This document shows, one piece after another, positions 8,489-15,442 of a stretch of 45,715 bases of DNA. Source of the stretch: Kitasatospora aureofaciens. GTDB taxonomy: Bacteria > Actinomycetota > Actinomycetes > Streptomycetales > Streptomycetaceae. The notes under the pieces are model-generated. The model saw only the letters and a program-made list of their open reading frames with translations. It was not told the DNA's origin and did not search any database. Where the stretch lies: the NCBI RefSeq assembly GCF_001188955.3, contig NZ_JPRF03000049.1:1-45715 (forward strand). The letters are read 5' to 3'. The translations under genes were made by a program, and so were the position numbers. Position 1 is the stretch's first letter; each line of letters begins with the position of its first letter.

Positions 8489-9550
8489 TCAGGCCTCGGC
8501 GGGGACCTCCACGGGCCTGCCGGCGCCGATCGCGCCGTCGTCGACGCGCGGGCCGCGCAGAACGGCCAGGAAGGCGACCCCGGTGCCGATGACCGCCCAG
8601 ACCACCAGGACCAGGAGCGGCATGCCCAGGTTGGTGGAGCCGAAGTAGGCGATCGACTTGGTGGCGCTGGTGCCGGCGCCGTTGGGGATCAGCGAGCCGA
8701 TCGCCCGCCAGAACGGCGGCATCATCGGGGCGGGGTAGACGCCTCCGGCGCTCGGGTTGCCCAGCACCACGAAGACCAGCACGGCGAGGCCGATGCCGAT
8801 GATCCCGAACAGGCACTGCAGCGCCATGGTGAACGCGCCGACCGTGAACACCACCAGGGCGCCGATGGCCGTCAGGGCCAGGATCGAGCCGGGCATCGCG
8901 TCCAGCACCGGCCCGGCGATGATCGTGCCGCCGAGGCCGGCGCCGACCGAGTACAGCGCCAGGACGCCGAGGCGGACCAGCAGGCGGTGGACGTTGGCCG
9001 GCTTGGACCCGGCGCTGATGCCGAGGATCGAGGCGACCAGGTAGCCGCCGACGCACCAGCCGATGACCAGGTAGAAGGCGGTCAGACCGTTGGTGTCGCC
9101 CTTGGCCAGCGGGACGACGTCCTCGACCTTGACGGTTCGGCCCTGGGACTTGTCCAGCGCGGTGGTGATGCTCTCGGCGGCCTTGGCGGCGGAGGTGCCG
9201 CGGGCGCTGCCGGTGAGCAGGGTGTCCTCGGTGCCGTTGGGGTTCACCACCAGCGCGGCGTAGATCTTCTGGTCCTTGATCTGCTGGGTCGCCGTCCCGG
9301 CGTCCGGCGCGGTGACGGGCTCGACGGCCTCGTCCGGCACCGACTCCAGGGCCTGGACCAGCTTGGGCGTGACCTGCGGCGGGGCGACCACCGCGATCGA
9401 CAGCTTGTGCGGGGTCGGGTGGTGCAGCGCCCCGACGTACGAGGTGATGAAGCCGAGCTGCAGCAGCAGCACCCCGATCACGAGCATGGCCGCACGCGGT
9501 GTGACCGCACTCTTCAGTTCAGCGACGAAACCCTGCCCGGGGACGGCCAT
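8489..9550 (-). CDS. DUF3533/YhgE-Pip-like membrane protein
   Basis: Integral membrane protein of 353 residues. One N-terminal helix (about 21-40, AMLVIGVLLLQLGFITSYVG) is followed by an extracytoplasmic domain of about 120 residues and then five or so C-terminal helices. This layout is that of the DUF3533/YhgE-Pip group, related to the permease half of ABC-2 exporters and often annotated as ABC transporter permease. ATG at 9550 is preceded on the minus strand by AAGGAG. It is divergent from a MarR regulator 112 bases away, which suggests control by that regulator and a role in export or stress protection. No ATPase partner is present. Substrate unknown. Confidence 0.72.
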   Translation of the reverse strand: MAVPGQGFVAELKSAVTPRAAMLVIGVLLLQLGFITSYVGALHHPTPHKLSIAVVAPPQVTPKLVQALESVPDEAVEPVTAPDAGTATQQIKDQKIYAALVVNPNGTEDTLLTGSARGTSAAKAAESITTALDKSQGRTVKVEDVVPLAKGDTNGLTAFYLVIGWCVGGYLVASILGISAGSKPANVHRLLVRLGVLALYSVGAGLGGTIIAGPVLDAMPGSILALTAIGALVVFTVGAFTMALQCLFGIIGIGLAVLVFVVLGNPSAGGVYPAPMMPPFWRAIGSLIPNGAGTSATKSIAYFGSTNLGMPLLVLVVWAVIGTGVAFLAVLRGPRVDDGAIGAGRPVEVPAEA

Positions 9551-9596
9551 TCACATCTCCTTGCGTATCGGCGGAAAACGGATACTTAATACCATG

Positions 9597-9604
9597 AACT
9601 AGTT
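9597..9604. promoter_or_regulatory. Palindrome in the DUF3533/marR divergent promoter region
   Basis: AACTAGTT is a perfect 8-base palindrome in an unusually AT-rich stretch (9580-9610) between divergent genes. It could be the core of the MarR autoregulatory site. It is short, and its flanks are not clearly symmetrical. Confidence 0.35.
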
Positions 9605-9650
9605 GGGTTGTCCTACCTCCCGCGCCGGTTACCGGCCACTGCCGCTGGGC

Positions 9651-9656
9651 GATACT
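9651..9656 (+). promoter_or_regulatory. -10 element of a probable leaderless marR transcript
   Basis: GATACT ends six bases before the GTG at 9663 and no ribosome site precedes that codon. This places the transcription start at or next to the start codon, the usual arrangement for leaderless genes in Streptomyces. TTACCG at 9629-9634 is a weak possible -35. Confidence 0.5.
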
Positions 9657-9662
9657 GGCGCG

Positions 9663-10112
9663 GTGACGGACGAGGAAGCCCTGGTGGCGGTGGAGCGCGA
9701 GGTCGGACTGATGTTCCGGCGGGGCCGCGCGAGAGTGGCCGAACTCTCACGCCGGGTGCACCCCGAGCTGGACGGCATGGCGTACAGCATGCTCGGTTAC
9801 ATCGAGCAGGCCGGGCGGGTGCGGGTGACGGACGTCGGGGTGCACTTCGCGGTCGGCAAGGGCACGGTGAGCCGGCAGATCCGTGCGCTGGAGGAGCTCG
9901 GCCTGGTCGCCCGCGAGGCGGACCCGCTGGACCGCCGGGCGGCGCTGGTCTCGCTGACCGACGACGGGCGGCGGCGGTTCGAGTCCGCCAGGGACGTCCG
10001 GATGCGGCGGGTGCGCGAGGTGATGGGCGGATGGTCGCGCGAGGACGTGGACCGCTTCGCCGACCTGCTGCACCGTTTCAACGAGGTGCTGGGGGAGCCG
10101 CCCGCGGAGTGA
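9663..10112 (+). CDS. MarR-family transcriptional regulator
   Basis: Small dimeric winged-helix regulator of 149 residues. The DNA-binding part (about 40-110) has RVTDVGVHFAVGKGTVSRQIRALEELGLV followed by the wing DPLDRRAALVSLTDDGRR, the classic MarR DxRxxxxxLT signature. Start GTG 9663 was chosen over an upstream in-frame ATG because a -10-like GATACT lies just before it. Its neighbours are the divergent DUF3533 membrane protein and, downstream, a drug-efflux MFS gene whose promoter carries a double palindrome. It most likely represses one or both and responds to a small aromatic or toxic ligand. Confidence 0.88.
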   Translation: MTDEEALVAVEREVGLMFRRGRARVAELSRRVHPELDGMAYSMLGYIEQAGRVRVTDVGVHFAVGKGTVSRQIRALEELGLVAREADPLDRRAALVSLTDDGRRRFESARDVRMRRVREVMGGWSREDVDRFADLLHRFNEVLGEPPAE

Positions 10113-10151
10113 GCCGGGGCCCGGGCGGGTGCTTGCTGCAGCACAAAGAAA

Positions 10152-10194
10152 GTTGCCTTAGTCAACCATTGGTCGTATGGTTGCTTAAGGCAAC
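10152..10194. promoter_or_regulatory. Double inverted-repeat operator over the MFS promoter
   Basis: GTTGCCTTAGTCAACCAT (10152-10169) and ATGGTTGCTTAAGGCAAC (10177-10194) form an inverted repeat matching at 16 of 18 positions. Each arm is itself a near-palindrome (GTTGnCTTAnnCAAC type), so two dimers could bind side by side. A promoter TTGCCT (10153-10158), 17-base spacer, TATGGT (10176-10181) lies inside the repeat, so a bound repressor would block it. The MarR protein just upstream is the obvious candidate. Confidence 0.75.
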
Positions 10195-10288
10195 GAATTT
10201 TCGTGCCCGCGCGCACGAATCCTGATGCCCGCGCGTCCCCGCACGGCGCACCCGCCCCGCACTCCGCCCGCCTCGCCGAAGGACCCAG

Positions 10289-11842
10289 ATGACCGCGACC
10301 ACCGAGGCCTCGACCGGCACCGCAGCCGCCGTCGACGACCGACCGATGACCCACCGGCAGGTGATGGAGGCACTGTCCGGCCTGCTGCTCGGCCTGTTCG
10401 TGGCCGTGCTCTCCTCGACCGTCGTCTCCAACGCCCTGCCGCACATCCTCACCGACCTGCACGGCGGCCAGTCCGCCTACACCTGGGTGATCACCGCGGC
10501 CCTGCTCACGCTGACCGCCTCCACCCCGATCTGGGGCAAGCTCTCCGACCTGGCCAGCAAGAAGCTGCTGCTCCAGATCGCCCTGCTGATCTACATCGGC
10601 ACCTCCGCGCTGGCCGGCCTGTCGCAGAACACCGGCGAGCTGATCGCCTGCCGCGCGCTGCAGGGCATCGGCGCCGGCGGTGTGGTCGCGCTCGGCCAGA
10701 TCTGCCTGGCCGCCATGGTCCCGCCGCGCGAGCGCGGCCGGTACAGCGGCTACTTCGGCGCGGTCTTCGCCCTCGCCACCATCGGCGGCCCGCTGATCGG
10801 CGGCGTCATCGTGGACACCTCCTGGCTCGGCTGGCGCTGGTGCTTCTACGTCGGCATCCCGTTCGCGCTGGCCGCGATCCTGGTGGTGCAGCGCACGCTC
10901 AAGCTGCCGGTGGTCAAGCGCCCGGTGAAGATCGACTACCTGGGCGCGCTGGTCATCACGGCCGCCGTCAGCCTGCTGATGATCTGGATCACGCTGGCCG
11001 GCACCAACTACGCCTGGCTGTCCTGGCAGACCGCGGTGATGGTCGGCGGCGGCCTGCTGCTGGCCGCGCTGGCCGTCGTGGTCGAGCGCCGCGCCGCCGA
11101 GCCGGTCATCCCGCCGTCCCTGTTCAAGCACCGCACCGTCACCCTGGCCGCGATCGCCAGTGTGCTGGTCGGCGTCGGGATGTACGGCGCGACCACCTTC
11201 CTCAGCCAGTACTTCCAGCTGGCCAAGGACAAGTCCCCGACCATGGCCGGTCTGATGACCCTGCCGATGATCATCGGGCTGGCGCTCTCCTCGGCGGTGG
11301 CCGGCCGGCTGATCACCAAGTACGGCAAGTGGAAGGCCTACCTGGTCTCCGGCACCGCGCTGCTCGCGATCGGCTTCGCCCTGCTCGGCACCGCCCGGGT
11401 CGACACCAACTACGGGCTGCTCTCCCTCTACATGGCGATCACCGGCATCGGCCTCGGCCTGACCAGCCAGAACCTGGTGCTCGCGGTGCAGAACACGGTG
11501 CCCCGGCACGAGCTCGGCGCGGCCAGCTCCGTCGTCACCTTCTTCCGCACCATGGGCGGCGCGATGGGCGTCTCCGCGCTCGGCGCGCTGATGACCAACA
11601 AGGTCGGCCACTACCTGGCCGAGAACCTGGCCGCGGCGCACATCCCGGCCGGGCACGCGGCGGCCGGTGGCGGCATCCCGGACCTGGCGAAGCTGCCCGC
11701 CCCGATCCTGCCGCTGGTCACGGACGCCTTCGGCCACGGCGTCGGCACCGTCTTCCTGTGGGCCGCGCCCTTCGCGGCGCTGGCCTTCGTCACCGTGCTG
11801 TTCATCCGCGAGACCGCGCTGAGGACGAGCCAGCAGGGCTGA
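10289..11842 (+). CDS. DHA2-family MFS drug efflux transporter
   Basis: Proton-coupled multidrug exporter of the EmrB/QacA group; 517 residues with about 14 membrane helices. Motif A appears as GKLSDLASKK between helices 2 and 3, RALQGIGAGG follows in helix 4, and motif C is GGPLIGG in helix 5. The N-terminal 20 residues are cytoplasmic. ATG 10289 has GAAGGA at 10278-10283. It is separated from marR by a 176-base gap holding a double operator, and is followed by a strong terminator, so it is a single-gene unit. Substrate cannot be told from sequence; resistance to an antibiotic or export of a metabolite are both possible. Confidence 0.9.
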   Translation: MTATTEASTGTAAAVDDRPMTHRQVMEALSGLLLGLFVAVLSSTVVSNALPHILTDLHGGQSAYTWVITAALLTLTASTPIWGKLSDLASKKLLLQIALLIYIGTSALAGLSQNTGELIACRALQGIGAGGVVALGQICLAAMVPPRERGRYSGYFGAVFALATIGGPLIGGVIVDTSWLGWRWCFYVGIPFALAAILVVQRTLKLPVVKRPVKIDYLGALVITAAVSLLMIWITLAGTNYAWLSWQTAVMVGGGLLLAALAVVVERRAAEPVIPPSLFKHRTVTLAAIASVLVGVGMYGATTFLSQYFQLAKDKSPTMAGLMTLPMIIGLALSSAVAGRLITKYGKWKAYLVSGTALLAIGFALLGTARVDTNYGLLSLYMAITGIGLGLTSQNLVLAVQNTVPRHELGAASSVVTFFRTMGGAMGVSALGALMTNKVGHYLAENLAAAHIPAGHAAAGGGIPDLAKLPAPILPLVTDAFGHGVGTVFLWAAPFAALAFVTVLFIRETALRTSQQG

Positions 11843-11861
11843 CCGGGCGCGGGGCACGCGG

Positions 11862-11898
11862 AACGGGCCGGGGAGTGTCGAACACTCCCCGGCCCGTT
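11862..11898. terminator. Terminator after the MFS gene
   Basis: Perfect 17-bp stem: AACGGGCCGGGGAGTGT (11862-11878) pairs with 11882-11898 around a 3-base loop, 20 bases after the MFS stop. It sits between convergent genes and can serve both strands. Confidence 0.8.
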
Positions 11899-11949
11899 GC
11901 GGTTCCTCCGCTGGGGTTCCTTCGTTGCGGTTCCTCCGTACGGACGGGA

Positions 11950-12198
11950 CTACGGCGCGGCGATCAGCACCAGGCCGTAGGCCACCGCGGCGGCGCAGAG
12001 CGCGAAGCAGGCGTACGCGCCGGCAAGCAGGGCCGGACGGCCGCCGGAGGCCTGCCCGTCCGCCGCCTGGCGCGCGCCCAGCGCGGCCTCACGGCGGGAC
12101 AGCGCCAGGATGCCCAGGGCGAAGACGGCGACCACGGCGACGGTGACGCCGAAGCTGATGCCGGCGGTCTGGGCCAGGGCGTTCCACTTGATGTGCAT
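11950..12198 (-). CDS. Small two-helix membrane protein downstream of pit
   Basis: An 82-residue protein beginning MHIKWNALAQTAGISFG with two hydrophobic segments (about 14-33 and 58-80) joined by a short polar loop (SRREAALGARQAADGQAS). GAGGAGCAC precedes ATG 12198 on the minus strand. It starts 26 bases after the pit stop codon and so is almost surely in the same operon. Small proteins of this kind often accompany Pit transporters in streptomycetes; a helper or assembly role is possible but unproven. I do not recognise a named family. Confidence 0.72.
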   Translation of the reverse strand: MHIKWNALAQTAGISFGVTVAVVAVFALGILALSRREAALGARQAADGQASGGRPALLAGAYACFALCAAAVAYGLVLIAAP

Positions 12199-12224
12199 GG
12201 TGAGTGCTCCTCGGTCGTCGGCGC

Positions 12225-13463
12225 TCAGGCCGCGACCGTGGTCGAGGCGGGGGTGGGGGCGGCGGTCGCCGGGGCGGCCGCGGTGACCTCGACGGGGGCG
12301 ACCTCGACGACGTCGATCGGGGTGACCTCGATCGGCGTGACCTCGATCGGGGTGACCTCGGCGACGTCGTTCACGTTGTCCGCGCCGACCCGCTCGCGGC
12401 GGGAGAGCACCCACATCGCGGCCGAACCGGCCACCAGCGCGGCGCCGACCAGGGCGACGCCCCAGGCGCCCTGCCGGGCCAGCGCGGCGGCGCCGCCGGA
12501 GACCAGGCCGGCGGCCGGCAGGGTCAGGCCCCAGGTGTAGACCATGCGGCGGACCAGGCTCCAGCGCAGCTCCGGCTTCGGGCCGCCGAGACCGGCGCCC
12601 ATGATGCCGCCGGTGCAGACCTGGGTGGTGGAGAGGCCGAAGCCCATGTGCGAGGAGGTCAGGATGACGGTCGAGACGGCCGATTCGGAGGCGAAGCCCT
12701 GCAGCGGCTTGATGTCCGCCAGGCCCTTGCCCATCGAGCGGATGATCCGCCAGCCGCCCATGTAGGTGCCGAGCGCGATCGCGGCGCCGGCCGAGACGAT
12801 GACCCAGGTGGGGGGCAGCGCGCCGTGCGGCAGGGCGCCGACCGAGACCAGGGTCAGGGTGATGATGCCCATCGTCTTCTGGGCGTCGTTGGTGCCGTGC
12901 GCGAGCGAGATCAGCGAGGAGGAGAAGATCTGGCCGGTCTTGAAGCCCTTGTCGCTGACCGCGGAGCCGCCCTTGCGGGTGATCGCGTACGCCAGCTTGG
13001 TGGCGCCCCAGGAGGCCAGGCCGGCGACGAAGGGGGAGGCGACCGCCGGGATGATGATCTTGGTGACCACGGTGTCGAAGTTGACGCCGTTCATGCCGAC
13101 GCCGACGATCGTGGCGCCGATCAGGCCGCCGTACAGGGCGTGCGAGGAGCTGGACGGCAGGCCGCGCAGCCAGGTCAGCAGGTTCCACAGGATCGCGCCG
13201 GCCAGTGCGGCGAAGATGATCTCGGGGTGGACCCCCGCCTTCTCGTTGACGATGCCGCCGGAGATGGTGGTGGCGACCTTCACGGACAGGAACGCGCCCG
13301 CGAAGTTGAGGAGGGCCGCGATGGTGACCGCGACCTTCGGACGAAGGGCCCCGGTCGCGATCGCGGTGGCGGACGCGTTGGCGGTGTCGTGGAACCCGTT
13401 GGTGAAGTCGAAGGCGAGCGCCGTGATGATCACAACGGCCACCAGGAACGAGATGTGTTCCAT
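12225..13463 (-). CDS. pit: Low-affinity inorganic phosphate transporter (PiT family)
   Basis: Membrane phosphate:cation symporter of 412 residues. Both internal copies of the PiT signature are present: FDFTNGFHDTANASATAIAT near residue 20 and SLAHGTNDAQKTMGI in the second half. About ten helices are visible. The start is ATG 13463 (MEHISFLVAV); a longer frame upstream is Arg/Ser/Pro-rich and not membrane-like. The last 50 residues form a cytoplasmic tail with three EVTPI-type repeats and an Ala/Pro/Thr-rich end, made by near-identical 18-base DNA repeats. A PHO box lies 59-80 bases upstream, which points to PhoP control. Confidence 0.92.
   Translation of the reverse strand: MEHISFLVAVVIITALAFDFTNGFHDTANASATAIATGALRPKVAVTIAALLNFAGAFLSVKVATTISGGIVNEKAGVHPEIIFAALAGAILWNLLTWLRGLPSSSSHALYGGLIGATIVGVGMNGVNFDTVVTKIIIPAVASPFVAGLASWGATKLAYAITRKGGSAVSDKGFKTGQIFSSSLISLAHGTNDAQKTMGIITLTLVSVGALPHGALPPTWVIVSAGAAIALGTYMGGWRIIRSMGKGLADIKPLQGFASESAVSTVILTSSHMGFGLSTTQVCTGGIMGAGLGGPKPELRWSLVRRMVYTWGLTLPAAGLVSGGAAALARQGAWGVALVGAALVAGSAAMWVLSRRERVGADNVNDVAEVTPIEVTPIEVTPIDVVEVAPVEVTAAAPATAAPTPASTTVAA
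12290..12362. repeat. Short tandem repeat in the 3' end of pit
   Basis: The unit GTGACCTCGATCGGnGT recurs three times, with weaker copies on both sides, and encodes EVTPI/EVTPIDV in the cytoplasmic tail of the transporter. The reading frame is kept, so it is a protein repeat that can change length by slippage. Confidence 0.6.
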
Positions 13464-13821
13464 ACCCAAACAATCGTCGTAGTTGTCGCACGGACGTTGG
13501 TGTCGTCGCGACCGTAGGTCTGTTGGGTAAACGGAAGGTGAACTGGGCCGGGAATCGTGGTTCTGGCGGTGTCTCAGGGGTGGCCGGGAGCTTTCGGAGG
13601 GGTGTCCCGTGGCGCGCTGAGCAGGAGATTGCCCCAGTAAGTCCTGATTCACCAGCTTTTGGTGAGAGCTGTCTCACAGATCGACGGATCAATGGGAAAT
13701 TCACCTCCCGGTCCGCATGCGCTCTGTTTCCGGCGAGTAACCCGTGGGAGGATCTGCGGGATCGTTCCCGGGTCATCGGGACGGCGCCACCGGGGCAGGC
13801 AAGGGCGGGGAGGACCATCGC
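13464..13821. other. Divergent promoter region, pit / NlpC-P60
   Basis: A 358-base gap between divergent genes. Besides the PHO box it holds a small hairpin CACCA-GCTTT-TGGTG (about 13650-13664) and a lone TTCACC near 13697-13704. I looked for a c-di-AMP (ydaO-type) riboswitch, which precedes many streptomycete cell-wall hydrolase genes, and could not find its conserved core. Confidence 0.4.
13522..13543 (-). promoter_or_regulatory. PHO box upstream of pit
   Basis: On the minus strand two direct 11-base units lie side by side: GTTCACCTTCC (13543-13533) and GTTTACCCAAC (13532-13522). This fits the PhoP operator of Streptomyces, built from 11-base units starting GTTCACC. It is correctly placed for the pit promoter. 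PhoP control of a Pit gene is known in S. coelicolor; here it is inferred. Confidence 0.75.
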
Positions 13822-15357
13822 ATGGGCGGGGCTGCACAGCGCACGGAGACGTCGGGCGTACGGCCCTGGGTTCGGGCGGCCCTGAGATGCGGAGCCGTCC
13901 TCGCGGCCGCCGCACTCGCCCTCCCGCTGGCCACCCAGGCCGCCTACGCCGCGCCGGACCCCGGCGCCGGGACCGCCGTCGCGCCCGGAGCCGACCCGCT
14001 GGCCGCCGCCAAGGCCACCCTCGGCCCGCTCCTCGACCAGCTCCACGGGCTCTACCAGAGCGCCGAGGCCGCCACCGAGCAGTACAACGGCGCGGTCGCC
14101 AAGGTCACCGAGCAGCAGGCCGCGCTCACCGACCTCCAGGGCAGGCTCGACCGGCAGCAGAAGCAGGTCGACGCCGGGACGGACATCGCCTCCCAGCTCG
14201 CCGCCGCCCAGTACCGCAACGGCGCCGCCTCCGCCTACGCCGAACTGCTGCTCTCCAAGGACCCGTACGAGGCCGTCACCATCGCCGAGCTGCTCCAGGC
14301 GGCCAGCCGCTCCCAGTCCGAGTTCCTGGACCGGCTGAAGGCCGACCGGGAGGCGCTCGACGCGCTGAAGAAGCAGACCGAGGACGCCCTCAGGACTTCG
14401 CAGGCGCTGGTCGTCCAGCAGGACGCGGCCAAGGCCAAGGTCGCCGCCGACCTCGCCTCGGTCGAGCAGCTGGTCTCCTCGCTCACCGGCGCCCAGCGGG
14501 CCGAACTCGAACAGCTGGAGAAGGCCAAGGCCGACGAGGCCCAGCTCGCCTTCCTCGCCTCCGGCGCCCTCGGCAAGGGTGAGCGCACCCCCTCGCTCTC
14601 CGGCCGCGCCGCCGTCGCCTTCGCGCTCGCCCAGCTCGGCAAGCCGTACCTGTGGGGCGGCACCGGGCCCGACTCCTACGACTGCTCCGGCCTCACCTCG
14701 CAGGCCTGGCTGCACGCCGGCAAGCCCATCCCGCGCACCAGCCAGGAGCAGTGGGCCCAGCTGCCGCACGTCCCGCTGAACCAGCTGCGGCCCGGCGACC
14801 TGGTCATCTACTTCCAGGACGCCTCGCACGTCGCGATGTACATCGGTGGCGGACTGATCGTCCAGGCCCCGCGGCCCGGCGCCTTCATCAAGGTGTCGCC
14901 GATCGGCTCGATGGCGATCCTCGGCGCCGTCCGGCCCGACCCGGACGGCGCGGCGGACGACGCGGGAGGCGCCTGGAAGGTGCCGGACCTGCCCAAGGGC
15001 TGGGACTCCGTCACCCCGATCACCCCCAGCCGGCCCCCGGCCCCGCCGGCGACCCAGCAGCCCACCGGCACCCCGGCGACCCCGAGCGGCACGCCGTCCG
15101 GCACCGGCACGCCGAGCAACCCATCCGGCACGGGCACGCCGTCCGGCACCGGCACGCCGTCCGGCACCGGCACGCCGACGGACAAGCCCACCGGCGCGCC
15201 GACCCAGACTCCGACCCAGAGTCCGACGCAGACCCCGACGAACACCCCGACCGGCACGCCGACGGGCACCGGCACCCCGAGCACCACCGGTTCGTCCAGC
15301 GCCTCCGCGCCCGGCAGCCCCACGGCGACGCTGCCGCTCGGCGGCCTGCTGCACTGA
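13822..15357 (+). CDS. Secreted NlpC/P60 peptidoglycan peptidase
   Basis: Exported cell-wall endopeptidase of 511 residues. A signal peptide (about 1-43, cleavage near AYA/APD) is followed by a long alpha-helical coiled-coil region (about 55-245, rich in Ala, Glu and Gln) and an NlpC/P60 domain (about 260-370). The catalytic Cys288 is in YDCSGLTSQAW and His336 in ASHVAMYIG; the third position is Gln348 (IVQAP) rather than the more usual His. The C-terminal 120 residues are a Pro/Thr/Ser/Gly-rich tail with repeated SGTGTP, possibly a wall-spanning or glycosylated stretch. ATG 13822 has GGGGAGGA at 13807-13814. Likely cleaves D-Glu/meso- or LL-diaminopimelate stem bonds. Confidence 0.92.
   Translation: MGGAAQRTETSGVRPWVRAALRCGAVLAAAALALPLATQAAYAAPDPGAGTAVAPGADPLAAAKATLGPLLDQLHGLYQSAEAATEQYNGAVAKVTEQQAALTDLQGRLDRQQKQVDAGTDIASQLAAAQYRNGAASAYAELLLSKDPYEAVTIAELLQAASRSQSEFLDRLKADREALDALKKQTEDALRTSQALVVQQDAAKAKVAADLASVEQLVSSLTGAQRAELEQLEKAKADEAQLAFLASGALGKGERTPSLSGRAAVAFALAQLGKPYLWGGTGPDSYDCSGLTSQAWLHAGKPIPRTSQEQWAQLPHVPLNQLRPGDLVIYFQDASHVAMYIGGGLIVQAPRPGAFIKVSPIGSMAILGAVRPDPDGAADDAGGAWKVPDLPKGWDSVTPITPSRPPAPPATQQPTGTPATPSGTPSGTGTPSNPSGTGTPSGTGTPSGTGTPTDKPTGAPTQTPTQSPTQTPTNTPTGTPTGTGTPSTTGSSSASAPGSPTATLPLGGLLH
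15079..15180 (+). repeat. Low-complexity repeat encoding SGTGTP units
   Basis: The 18-base unit CCGTCCGGCACCGGCACG recurs in tandem (best copies 15139-15174) and encodes Pro-Ser-Gly-Thr-Gly-Thr in the C-terminal tail of the NlpC/P60 protein. It is coding and not a CRISPR array. Confidence 0.65.
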
Positions 15358-15367
15358 TCCGGTGGGA

Positions 15368-15405
15368 GGAGGCCGCCCCACGTCCACGGACGTGGGGCGG
15401 CCTCC
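15368..15405. terminator. Bidirectional terminator
   Basis: An 18-bp perfect inverted repeat, GGAGGCCGCCCCACGTCC (15368-15385) with 15388-15405 and a very short loop, lies between convergent genes, 10 bases after the NlpC/P60 stop. It is followed by a small direct repeat, ccgtgctct. Confidence 0.8.
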
Positions 15406-15442
15406 GTGCTCTCCGTGCTCTCCGTGCAGCCGGGGCGGCGGG

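Noticed and set aside
13560..13821. c-di-AMP (ydaO-type) riboswitch before the NlpC/P60 gene
   Set aside because: Expected from similar genes, but the conserved core elements could not be recognised; a covariance-model search would decide.
15079..15300. CRISPR-like repeats
   Set aside because: Repeats are in frame inside a coding region, have no unique spacers and encode a Pro/Thr/Gly tail.
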